DNA of 64,000 nucleotides from Sphingobium sp. BYY-5 (GTDB taxonomy: Bacteria; Pseudomonadota; Alphaproteobacteria; Sphingomonadales; Sphingomonadaceae), in assembly GCF_022758885.1 (NCBI RefSeq), contig NZ_JALEBH010000002.1, forward strand, positions 372,001-436,000, in the 5' to 3' direction. The translations under genes were made by a program, and so were the position numbers. Positions within the stretch are counted from its first letter, which is position 1. Every line of letters begins with the position of its first letter. Shown here piece by piece: positions 17,487 to 24,969 of the stretch. Below the pieces are notes generated by a model. That model had not been told where the DNA came from, ran no database searches, and saw only the letters and a program-made list of their open reading frames with translations.

Positions 17487-18779
17487 TCAGTCCAGTTCCA
17501 CCCGGCGCACATCCCCCACAATGAAGACATAGGCGGCGGCCCCCACCAGCGCGAGCACCCCGATGAAAGCGAGCGCACCGTAGAAGGAGCCGGTCTGACC
17601 CACGATCAGGCCGACCACGATCGGCGTCACGATTCCTGCCAGATTGGCGCACAAGTTGAACACACCGCCAGTCAGCCCGATGAATTGCCGCGGCGCGACA
17701 TCCGAAATCAGCGTCCAGCCCAGATTGACCATCCCCTGCCCGAAAAAGGCGACGGACATGATCGCGATCACCAGTGCATTGCTCTGCACGAAATTGGCGG
17801 CGACGATGGTGGATGCCAACAGCAGCCCGGCAACGATCGGTAGCTTGCGCCCGATATTGGCGGACCCTGTTCGCCGGATCAGCAGGTCCGATACCTGCCC
17901 ACCCAGCAGCACGCCCGCCGAAGCCGCGATATAGGGCAGCACTGCGAAAGTGCCGGACTTCAGCCAGTCCATCCCCCGTTCGGTCGCCAGATAGGTCGGG
18001 AACCAGGTCAGGAAGAAGACGAGCGTCGAATTGCCGCAAAACTGCCCGATCGACGCGCCCAATATCTGGCGACGGGACAACAGCTTGCCGACATTGCTCC
18101 AGGAAAAGGGGATGTTGTCATCCATCTTGGCAGCAGCCAGCCCGCCACCGGCGCGAATATAGTCCAGCTCCGCCGCATTGACACGATGGCTATCACCCGG
18201 ATCGCGATAGCGGGCGTACATGAACAGGCCGAAGGCGACCCCTAACGCGCCGGCGATCAGGAACAAGGCGCGCCAGCCGAAGCTGCCGACCACCCAGAAG
18301 AGCACAGGACTGAAGAAAGCCAGGCCCGCATATTGCCCCACCGCATAGACCGAATTGGCGCGCGCCCGTTCATCCTGCGGGAACCAGCTACTGAGAATGC
18401 GGCTGTTGCACGGGTAGCAAGGCGCCTCCGCCACGCCCAGCGCCAGGCGGAAGCCGAACAGCATCGCTACATTTCCAGCTATGCCATGAAGGAGGGTGAA
18501 GAAGGACCAGAGGATCAATGATCCCGCATAGGTGATCCGCGTGCCCAATCGGTCGAGGATCAGCCCTCCCGGTATCTGCGCCGCCGCATAGGTCCAGGAA
18601 AAGGCGGAGAAGATGAAGCCCATCATCTCCGGCGAAATCCGAAGTTCGGCCGTCAAAGACGGAGCCGCCACACCCATGGCGGCACGGTCCATATAGTTGA
18701 GCAGCGTGGCAACGCTAATCAGCGCCAGCACGCCCAGCCGCGCCCTGGTTGGCCGCACCATGTCGGTCGGCGCCCTCAT
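17487..18779 (-). CDS. MFS transporter, anion:cation symporter type (probable quinate importer)
   Basis: A 430-residue inner-membrane carrier with about twelve hydrophobic segments. The TM1 string N-Y-M-D-R-A-A-M-G-V-A-A-P and the TM4 string G-V-A-E-A-P-C-Y-P are typical of the ACS family (GudP, ExuT, phthalate and galactonate porters), which import organic acids with protons. Its ATG (18777-18779) overlaps the aroQ stop as ATGA, so translation is coupled. Its place in a quinate-degrading cluster makes quinate, shikimate or a hydroxycinnamate the likely substrate. A Met-Val-Arg start seven codons in is possible, but the coupled ATG fits better. Confidence 0.85.
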   Translation of the reverse strand: MRAPTDMVRPTRARLGVLALISVATLLNYMDRAAMGVAAPSLTAELRISPEMMGFIFSAFSWTYAAAQIPGGLILDRLGTRITYAGSLILWSFFTLLHGIAGNVAMLFGFRLALGVAEAPCYPCNSRILSSWFPQDERARANSVYAVGQYAGLAFFSPVLFWVVGSFGWRALFLIAGALGVAFGLFMYARYRDPGDSHRVNAAELDYIRAGGGLAAAKMDDNIPFSWSNVGKLLSRRQILGASIGQFCGNSTLVFFLTWFPTYLATERGMDWLKSGTFAVLPYIAASAGVLLGGQVSDLLIRRTGSANIGRKLPIVAGLLLASTIVAANFVQSNALVIAIMSVAFFGQGMVNLGWTLISDVAPRQFIGLTGGVFNLCANLAGIVTPIVVGLIVGQTGSFYGALAFIGVLALVGAAAYVFIVGDVRRVELD

Positions 18780-19231
18780 GCCGCGTCCCGCCGATCGATC
18801 TGGAGCAGATGGCGGACCGCCAACGCATAGCCGTCAACCCCCAGCCCGGACAGGATCGCAGTCACAGAGCGAGTCATGATGGAGCGCGCACGCCATTCCT
18901 CCTCTCGCCGGTGAATATTGGAAATATGCACTTCGATGATCGGGCAGTCGCACATTTTCAGCGCGTCCAGCACGGGATAGGCCGCGTAGGAAAAGGCGGC
19001 GGGATTGATGACGATGCCGAAGGCTCCCACCCGCGCCTGGTGCAGCCAGCCGACCATTTCATGTTCGGCATTGGTCTGGCGAAAGATTAGACCGATGCCG
19101 CTCCCCTCCAGTTCATGCAGGCAGTCGGCCTTGATATCGGCCAGGGTCCGATGACCATAAATTTGCGGTTCCCGCACACCCAGAAGATCCAGGTTGGGTC
19201 CGTTGAGAATATGAATGAAACGCTGGCCCAT
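18776..19231 (-). CDS. aroQ: Type II 3-dehydroquinate dehydratase
   Basis: This 151-residue protein is full length for the family, which dehydrates 3-dehydroquinate to 3-dehydroshikimate as a dodecamer in the cytoplasm. Visible active-site residues, one above the Mycobacterium numbering, are R20, Y25 (the catalytic Tyr), N76, E100, H102 and S104, with the E-V-H-I-S-N-I motif intact. One usually invariant substrate-binding histidine (position 81 in the Mycobacterium enzyme) is replaced: the segment N-P-A-A-F-S-Y-A-A-Y-P carries Y82 where T-H is normal. Also, G-P-N-L-D replaces the usual G-P-N-L-N. It is first in an operon with the MFS importer, and TetR-type site T2 lies about 90 nt upstream. 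Here it serves quinate breakdown; biosynthetic use is not excluded. Confidence 0.92.
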   Translation of the reverse strand: MGQRFIHILNGPNLDLLGVREPQIYGHRTLADIKADCLHELEGSGIGLIFRQTNAEHEMVGWLHQARVGAFGIVINPAAFSYAAYPVLDALKMCDCPIIEVHISNIHRREEEWRARSIMTRSVTAILSGLGVDGYALAVRHLLQIDRRDAA

Positions 19232-19319
19232 GGTTGGCCCGATCCTCCCCTAGTCAGGATATATCCCGATCTTGCTGAACCGCATCTACGCGGATTATCG
19301 ACCTTGGGCAAGAAAAATG

Positions 19320-19335
19320 TACTAACTAGTTAATT
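19320..19335. promoter_or_regulatory. TetR-type operator T2
   Basis: TACTAACTAGTTAATT matches the perfect palindrome at 17435-17450 at 12 of 16 positions, with the ten-base core TAACTAGTTA itself symmetric. It lies upstream of the aroQ-MFS operon (start 19231) and overlaps the 3' end of the lipoprotein gene. Confidence 0.6.
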
Positions 19336-20448
19336 CATTCCCGGCAGTCGCTTGATCGCGATCCGATCCGCCTGATAGGAGCCCAGCCACAGTTCATTGC
19401 CTATCACCACCGCCGCTGACACGCCGTTGAAAACCGGATCGGCCATGCCATGGGCGATCAGGGAAAACCGCCTGGTCATCGGATTCAGTTGCGCCACCGC
19501 ATAGCCGCGATGGCAGGTCATGCCATCGGCCACGCCATTGATAATCTGCCGCACGCCTCCGCAGGCCGGCTCATCGCGCATCATGCCCGCCAGCAACAGG
19601 CGATCTCCATCCCAATGAATATTGTCGGGCATGAATTCCGGCGCTTGCGCCCGCCATAGCGGTTCATGCGTATCGCGCCGTGCATAGGCGACAACCTCGC
19701 GCAGACCGAACGCGATGACATAGAATCCGCTGTCGTCCTTCGCCGTTTCCAGCCCGTTATTGCCGGGCAATTCCGTCCCCGGTAGCAGGCGAAATGCCTT
19801 GTCGCTCGGCGCCCGCTCATAGACGCCGCCGGTCGCACGACCCAGCACGAAGTCCGTGATGCTGGTCCCCGGCCGGGTCAGGACCGTCGCGATCACCGTA
19901 CCATCGCTGTAGGAAGCGACGCTGTTCGCGACATGTCCGTCCGGCATCGCCAAACAGCCTTGCCAGCGCAGTCGCGGCTGCGCCTGCGGATTGCCATAGT
20001 CAATGGCGAAAATCTCGATCGCCTCGCGCCCGCCATGGTTGACCACCAGCAACCGCGCGTGGCCGGGCGCCGTCACGCGCAGGCTGAGGCCCCGTGCGGT
20101 GAACAGCACCGGATCGGGCGGGGTGGCGCAATCGGGATATTGGGGATCGCGTGCGATCTGCCCGCTCGCACCTTCGAACCAAAGCCTCCCCTTGCGCGTC
20201 CGGCTGTCAACGATCTTGAGACCCGCGCCGGTCGCAAAGCCACTTGCGACCACCCAGGGCGTATCTGGAATATGCGCCAGATCCTCCGGCTTCATCGCTC
20301 CGCATATGAAGGCGAATTGCGCGGTTGGCGCACATGCCTCATGTGCTGTCGCGTCAGGCCGCGCCTTGGGCAAGGCGACGCATCCGCCGAGCAGGATCGC
20401 CGCCATCAGAAGGGTGAATGCCGCGGCGCGTTCCGTGCGATCGACCAT
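19330..20448 (-). CDS. SMP-30/strictosidine-synthase-like beta-propeller lipoprotein
   Basis: A 372-residue lipoprotein with lipobox L-L-G-G-C (C23). The mature part consists of repeated beta-blade-like segments resembling SMP-30/gluconolactonase and strictosidine-synthase propellers (for example N-H-G-G-R-E-A-I-E-I-F near residue 140 and N-G-V-S-A-A-V-V-I-G near the end). Such proteins often hydrolyse lactones or esters with a bound metal. ATG 20448 lies 6 nt beyond the stop of the preceding esterase gene, and its ribosome-binding site overlaps that stop; the longer frame lacks support. As third gene of the esterase operon it is probably periplasmic. Action on a quinic or caffeoylquinic lactone is my speculation. 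Confidence 0.65.
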   Translation of the reverse strand: MVDRTERAAAFTLLMAAILLGGCVALPKARPDATAHEACAPTAQFAFICGAMKPEDLAHIPDTPWVVASGFATGAGLKIVDSRTRKGRLWFEGASGQIARDPQYPDCATPPDPVLFTARGLSLRVTAPGHARLLVVNHGGREAIEIFAIDYGNPQAQPRLRWQGCLAMPDGHVANSVASYSDGTVIATVLTRPGTSITDFVLGRATGGVYERAPSDKAFRLLPGTELPGNNGLETAKDDSGFYVIAFGLREVVAYARRDTHEPLWRAQAPEFMPDNIHWDGDRLLLAGMMRDEPACGGVRQIINGVADGMTCHRGYAVAQLNPMTRRFSLIAHGMADPVFNGVSAAVVIGNELWLGSYQADRIAIKRLPGMN

Positions 20449-20453
20449 GGCGC

Positions 20454-22061
20454 TCAATCCCTGATCCGGGGCCGTTCTGCCGGAACGGGTGGCGCGGCAT
20501 CCTTGAACAGGGGCAGTGTCTTGAAATGTGGCCAATCCACCATTCCGCCCGCTTCGCCCAAGAGGTGCACACGCGGTTGCGAAACTTTCCAGGCAGGCCA
20601 GTCACGACCGGGATCGCCATCACGGGCGAAGGCGAGGAGTCGATCCATCATCTCGGCCGACAATTGCCGGTCGCCCTGCGTCCAGTCGCGCGTCACGCGG
20701 AAGAGGTTGAGGCTGTCCAGCGTCCCCAGCCAATAGGGGACATCGGCGGTATGATAGGCGCCAACCGTCGCCGGATCATGATCGGCAAAGGTGACACCCG
20801 GTCGATAGGGATGGGTGCGGGTGAAGAAATAGGCATAGGCCGGGGCCTTGCCCTTCATGGATTGCCCTTTCGCCCATTCCGCCATTTGCAGGCCCAGCGT
20901 CGCATCACGCTCAATGTCGCGAGCGGCACGGCGCGCTTCCTCTGCCATTCGCGCCGGATAGGCCTGCAATATCTGCGCGGCGTGTGCCGGGAAGGTCAGG
21001 CGCACCGCCCTCTCATATTCGGCGACGCCCGCAATCGGACCGAGGGACCGAAAACTCTCATCGCGCGTGAAACCGATCATCACCGGCACGTCACTCTGCT
21101 GACCCGCCGCAAAGGCGGCTTCCGGCGGCACCGGCACCACCCGCCCATCCAGCACGATCGGTCGACGCTTTACGGGCGCGGCTAGCGCGATCAGCCTGTC
21201 AGCGGGCATATCGCGCATCGCCTCGATCGATGACGCGCCCAGCGCTTTTTGCAGCGCGACACCCTCTACCTCCGCTTCGGCAAGGGGCGCAGGCGCCATC
21301 TGTCCGCCGAAGACGCCCCCGCTCATTCCAACGACGCGATGAAACAACCCCTTGGCCACCGGACTGGCTTGCAACAGCGACACCGACATCGATCCGGCAG
21401 ACTGGCCCGCTATCGTCACATTGCCGGGATCGCCGCCGAAACCGGCAATATTATGCTGTATCCATTGCAGTGCGGCGATCTGGTCCTTCAGGCCGTAATT
21501 GCCCGAACCGCCATTCCCTTCTGCCGTAAGGGCGGGATGCGCCAGGAAACCGAGTGAGCCGACGCGATAGGCAATCGACACATAGACCGCGCCTTTGCTT
21601 GCCAGCGGTTCGCCGGAATAATTGGCCATGGAGGCGGAGCCGACATTGAAGCCGCCGCCATAGATCCAGGCTATTACCGGATAAGCCTTGCCCGGCGGTG
21701 GCGGCTCTGGCGGCGCCCAGATATTGAGATAGAGGCAATCCTCACTGGTCGCCTCCTCCCCGAAATAATGGTTGATGTTGCGCCCCCGCAGCGGCTGAAT
21801 GCATTCAGCCGCTGCACGATCGGCGTTCCAGACGCCATTCCACGCCGCATGAGGCTGCGGATCGCGCCAGCGCAGGTCACGCACGGGCGGCGCGGCGAAG
21901 GGCACGCCAAGCCACGCGCGCACGCCGGACGGCAGTGTCTTGCCCGCCACCAATCCCGCCTCGGTCGATACCGGATCGCCCGCAGGCCGATCAACCACCT
22001 GCGCCGGGGCCACCGACGTCAGCGCCAGCAACCCCAGGGTCAACCCCAGACGGCGCATCAT
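20454..22061 (-). CDS. Secreted type-B carboxylesterase (probable chlorogenate/hydroxycinnamate esterase)
   Basis: A 535-residue carboxylesterase B with a signal peptide (ending A-P-A-Q near residue 21). The alpha/beta-hydrolase triad is visible: S221 in G-Q-S-A-G-S, E335 in F-T-R-D-E-S-F and H437 in A-Y-H-T-A-D. The oxyanion string G-G-G-F is at 135-138. Members hydrolyse a wide range of esters, including tannins and feruloyl or caffeoyl esters. The ATG overlaps the preceding gene's stop as ATGA, so the two are translated together. With quinate catabolic genes under the same operator family, cleavage of caffeoylquinate into caffeate and quinate in the periplasm is the most economical role. 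Specificity cannot be read from sequence. Confidence 0.8.
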   Translation of the reverse strand: MMRRLGLTLGLLALTSVAPAQVVDRPAGDPVSTEAGLVAGKTLPSGVRAWLGVPFAAPPVRDLRWRDPQPHAAWNGVWNADRAAAECIQPLRGRNINHYFGEEATSEDCLYLNIWAPPEPPPPGKAYPVIAWIYGGGFNVGSASMANYSGEPLASKGAVYVSIAYRVGSLGFLAHPALTAEGNGGSGNYGLKDQIAALQWIQHNIAGFGGDPGNVTIAGQSAGSMSVSLLQASPVAKGLFHRVVGMSGGVFGGQMAPAPLAEAEVEGVALQKALGASSIEAMRDMPADRLIALAAPVKRRPIVLDGRVVPVPPEAAFAAGQQSDVPVMIGFTRDESFRSLGPIAGVAEYERAVRLTFPAHAAQILQAYPARMAEEARRAARDIERDATLGLQMAEWAKGQSMKGKAPAYAYFFTRTHPYRPGVTFADHDPATVGAYHTADVPYWLGTLDSLNLFRVTRDWTQGDRQLSAEMMDRLLAFARDGDPGRDWPAWKVSQPRVHLLGEAGGMVDWPHFKTLPLFKDAAPPVPAERPRIRD

Positions 22062-23047
22062 TGTACAGCCTTCAACTGCGTGTCGAAAAAGCGGAAAGTC
22101 AGGTCCAACGCGCGCAGGCTGGCCGCGCGCGTTGCGGCGGCATCCACGCCGATCCAGCTATGGCCGACATTGGGAATGATCTCCAACGTGACCGGCACAT
22201 GCGCCGCCTTTAGCTTCGCCGCCAATTCCTGGGACTGGGACACGGGCACAGTCTTGTCGTCGGTGCCGTGGATCAACAGCATCGGCGGGTCCTTCGCATC
22301 GACATGGGCGGCTGGGCTGGCGGTGGAGATGCGGTCCGCGGGACAATCGCCCTGTACGCAATCGAGATACCGGTTCTCGGCGCGAGGGGTGGCCGATTGC
22401 GGCATGGTCGCGAAATCATAGACGCCATACCAGCCCACAGCCGCCTGCACGCAATCATTCTGCCCGGCATTGCTCTTGTCCGCACCGGCAGGCGCATGGC
22501 CGCAATCAAGCGCAGCGAGCGCGGCAAGCTGCCCGCCTGCGGAACCACCCCAGATCGCGACATGCCCGGTATCGATGCCGTAACGGTCGGCATTGGCCTT
22601 CAAGAAACGGATCGCCGTGCGAACATCGTCGATCGCAGCCGGGAAAGGCGCTTCTCCCGACAGCCTATATTCCAGGGAAGAAACGACATAGCCCTTGGAC
22701 GACAGGTCGGCCAGTACGGCAGGAAAGTCGCTGAACGCCCCTGACTGGCGCGTATGACCCGCCATCCATCCACCACCATGGACATAGATGACCAGCGGCA
22801 GGCGCGCCGTCGCCTTGGTCGGGCGATAAAGGTCCAGTGTGAGCGGGCGATATCCGGGGATCGTGGAAAAGCTGATGTCCGTGCTGACGCGGACGCCGTT
22901 GGCGAGGCTCAATATGCGTTCCGGCATCGGATCGCCAAGGGCAGGCTCTGGCGATGTTGCGAGCCGCTCCATCTGCGCCTGGGCCGGGCCGGTTTGCATC
23001 GCCAAGGCGGCGATCAAGGTCAGGCTTGCGCCAACCCATTTGCGCAT
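22058..23047 (-). CDS. Secreted alpha/beta-hydrolase esterase, BD-FAE-like
   Basis: A 329-residue protein with a signal peptide (M-R-K-W start, cleavage after A-Q-A-Q). It has the hormone-sensitive-lipase-like motif H-G-G-G-W at 90-94, nucleophile S169 in G-G-S-A-G-G, D264 in G-T-D-D-K-T-V-P and H296 in G-H-S-W. It resembles the bifunctional feruloyl/acetyl-xylan esterase group. It is first of three coupled genes, and a copy of the TetR-type operator lies 28 nt upstream of its start. Two different esterases in one operon suggest removal of two ester types, such as acetyl and hydroxycinnamoyl groups, or position isomers of caffeoylquinate. Confidence 0.82.
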   Translation of the reverse strand: MRKWVGASLTLIAALAMQTGPAQAQMERLATSPEPALGDPMPERILSLANGVRVSTDISFSTIPGYRPLTLDLYRPTKATARLPLVIYVHGGGWMAGHTRQSGAFSDFPAVLADLSSKGYVVSSLEYRLSGEAPFPAAIDDVRTAIRFLKANADRYGIDTGHVAIWGGSAGGQLAALAALDCGHAPAGADKSNAGQNDCVQAAVGWYGVYDFATMPQSATPRAENRYLDCVQGDCPADRISTASPAAHVDAKDPPMLLIHGTDDKTVPVSQSQELAAKLKAAHVPVTLEIIPNVGHSWIGVDAAATRAASLRALDLTFRFFDTQLKAVQ

Positions 23048-23074
23048 GTCTCTCTCCCACGTTGTTTAATATTG

Positions 23075-23090
23075 AGCGAACTATTTCGTA
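23075..23090. promoter_or_regulatory. TetR-type operator T3
   Basis: AGCGAACTATTTCGTA matches the perfect palindrome at 17435-17450 at 13 of 16 positions. It lies in the 80-nt gap between the TetR gene's stop and the esterase operon's first gene (start 23047). Confidence 0.65.
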
Positions 23091-23127
23091 CATATCTAAT
23101 CAAAGCAAATATGGGAAGCAAGCCATG

Positions 23128-23787
23128 TTAGCGGCGGCACCAGCTTTCAATGACATCGATAACGCTCATGCGCCGGCGCGCCAGCGCCTTGGGAGAACTC
23201 ATGTCCCGCTCAAAGCCATAGGAAAAGGTATAGCGGTTGGAGACATTGTAGAAGCACAGGGCGCTGATCGTCATGTGCAGTTCGACCGGGTCTATGCCTT
23301 CGCGAAAATGTTCGCTGGCGACCCCGCGCGCCAATATGCCGCGAAGCTGCTCGACAACCTTGCGATTGCGTTCGCGAATGCCCGGCACTTCGCCGACATG
23401 GGTGCCACGCAGGATATTCTCATTCATGACCAGCCGGACAAATTCGGGATGCTGGTTATGATAGTCGAAGGTCGCGCCCACCACGTCCCGCAACGCCGCG
23501 TCCGGCGCGAGATGGTCACGCCGATTATCCGCATCCACTTCCCGGACCGCTGTGTAAGCGCGTTCAAGCACGGCCCGGTACAATCCCTCCTTGCCGCCGA
23601 AATAATAATAGATCATGCGCTTGGAGGCATTGGTCCGCTCCGCGATTTCGTCGATCCGCGCACCGCTCAATCCCTTGTCGGCAAATTCGGCCGTGGCCAC
23701 GTCCAGAATATTGAGGCGCGTTTCCTCCGCATCCGCAGCCCGACCGTTCCCACCGCCCTCAACACCCGTCAGTGTCGATTTGACCAC
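23128..23787 (-). CDS. TetR family transcriptional regulator of the quinate/chlorogenate locus
   Basis: The 219-residue protein has an N-terminal TetR helix-turn-helix (about residues 25-70, with A-R-I-D-E-I-A-E-R-T-N-A-S-K-R-M-I-Y-Y-Y-F-G-G-K) and a helical C-terminal ligand domain. I place the start at GTG 23787 because AAAGGAG lies eight nt upstream; the ATG at 23823 would add 12 residues without a site. It is co-directional with the esterase operon, and three similar palindromes stand before the three pathway operons. It therefore probably represses them until an aromatic or quinate-derived effector binds. No copy of the palindrome is evident directly upstream of its own start. Confidence 0.85.
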   Translation of the reverse strand: MVKSTLTGVEGGGNGRAADAEETRLNILDVATAEFADKGLSGARIDEIAERTNASKRMIYYYFGGKEGLYRAVLERAYTAVREVDADNRRDHLAPDAALRDVVGATFDYHNQHPEFVRLVMNENILRGTHVGEVPGIRERNRKVVEQLRGILARGVASEHFREGIDPVELHMTISALCFYNVSNRYTFSYGFERDMSSPKALARRRMSVIDVIESWCRR

Positions 23788-23889
23788 CGCATCCGCTCCT
23801 TTCCATGTTCCGCCAAGCGCCATAGCATCTTAGCCACGAGACGCCATATTTCGAAAACGGAAATGAAGGGCGTGCTGATGCCCCCTGTT

Positions 23890-24969
23890 TCAGATGTCGA
23901 CGCGCCGAACTTGTGCTCTGGCCGCCTTGGGCTTCTTGAACCAGAAGGTCCACACCGCCAATGTTCCCAACATTGCCAGAGCAAGGCCGGACAAGGTCAT
24001 GACGATCCGGAACGGCAACCCGCCTACCTTGGCCGCATGGAGCGGATAGAGAAGATTATACCCCTTCACGGAAGACGGAAGCGTTGCGGCATCGCGCGCA
24101 GCCACAAGCGCGCCGGTATCAGCGGCGAACCAGAGGGTCGTACGCCCATTGGGCAGCCATTCCTCCGGCGACCGCATCCGCAAGGTGATCAGGCCATTGT
24201 CCTTTCGCGGCAGGCTGATGCTGCGCAATTCGGCGTCCGGAAATCGCGCGCGCGCCGTCCGGATCATGGCCGCCCAGTTCAGCGTGTCGGCGAGTTGCGC
24301 TTCGCGCGGCGGCGGCGCTTTGAGCGATGCGTCGATGGTCGCAGGCGCACCGGGGCCGAGCAACAGGGCAGCCATCGGCCTGAACACCAGCACCGCGCCC
24401 GTCACCAGCGACAGCAGCAATAGCGGCGCGATGACTATGCCCAGGTCTCGATGATGGCGCACGATGGCCGGACGGTTCATCCGCGCGGGCATCAGGCGGA
24501 ACGCGAAGGTCTTGCGTGTCCGCCACCACAGCAGGACCCCGCTGATGACGAAAAACAGCCCGCAAAGGGCCACGATGCCGATCACCGTTTCACCCGCATC
24601 GCCGGAGAAGAGATGGTGGTGGAGATCGAACAGCCAGATTTCGGGCCGTTCCCATTGGCTCTGCCATTGCGCCACGATCGCACCATTCTGGTCGAGATAG
24701 GCACCACCGCCATCCCCATAGGCGGCCCGCAGCAATCCGAAACTTTGCGACGCATAGGTCAACGCCTGTGGCTGGACTGCGGAATCGGCCATGACCCTTT
24801 GCGTGACCATCGCCAGATGCGTGGTGTCCTGTACCAACGCATCATGCGCATGGGGCAGCATCACCCAGGCATCCTTGTGGACCAGCAACGCGCCGGTCAG
24901 GCCAAGCATCGCCAGCAGGAGGCCGACAATGCCGCCTGTCCAGCGATGCAACAGGTCGATCAGCTTCAT
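23890..24969 (-). CDS. PepSY-associated TM protein of an iron-uptake operon
   Basis: A 359-residue inner-membrane protein with four clear membrane segments (near residues 10-30, 135-155, 185-210 and 325-345) and two periplasmic PepSY-type regions. L-L-H-R-W-T-G at the N-terminus, F-D-L-H-H-H-L-F-S-G and R-H-H-R-D-L-G are the His-rich signatures of the PiuB/FsqB-like family. These are proposed to reduce ferric siderophore complexes or act in their processing. Its ATG at 24969 shares one base with the receptor's stop (TGATG), so it is coupled to the TonB siderophore receptor. The longer frame to 24987 would overlap further. Confidence 0.85.
   Translation of the reverse strand: MKLIDLLHRWTGGIVGLLLAMLGLTGALLVHKDAWVMLPHAHDALVQDTTHLAMVTQRVMADSAVQPQALTYASQSFGLLRAAYGDGGGAYLDQNGAIVAQWQSQWERPEIWLFDLHHHLFSGDAGETVIGIVALCGLFFVISGVLLWWRTRKTFAFRLMPARMNRPAIVRHHRDLGIVIAPLLLLSLVTGAVLVFRPMAALLLGPGAPATIDASLKAPPPREAQLADTLNWAAMIRTARARFPDAELRSISLPRKDNGLITLRMRSPEEWLPNGRTTLWFAADTGALVAARDAATLPSSVKGYNLLYPLHAAKVGGLPFRIVMTLSGLALAMLGTLAVWTFWFKKPKAARAQVRRVDI

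Noticed and set aside
17416..18039. N-terminal extension of the quinate-locus TonB receptor (about 208 residues in frame)
   Set aside because: It overlaps the MFS gene and the operator, and a signal peptide with a strong ribosome-binding site starts at 17415.
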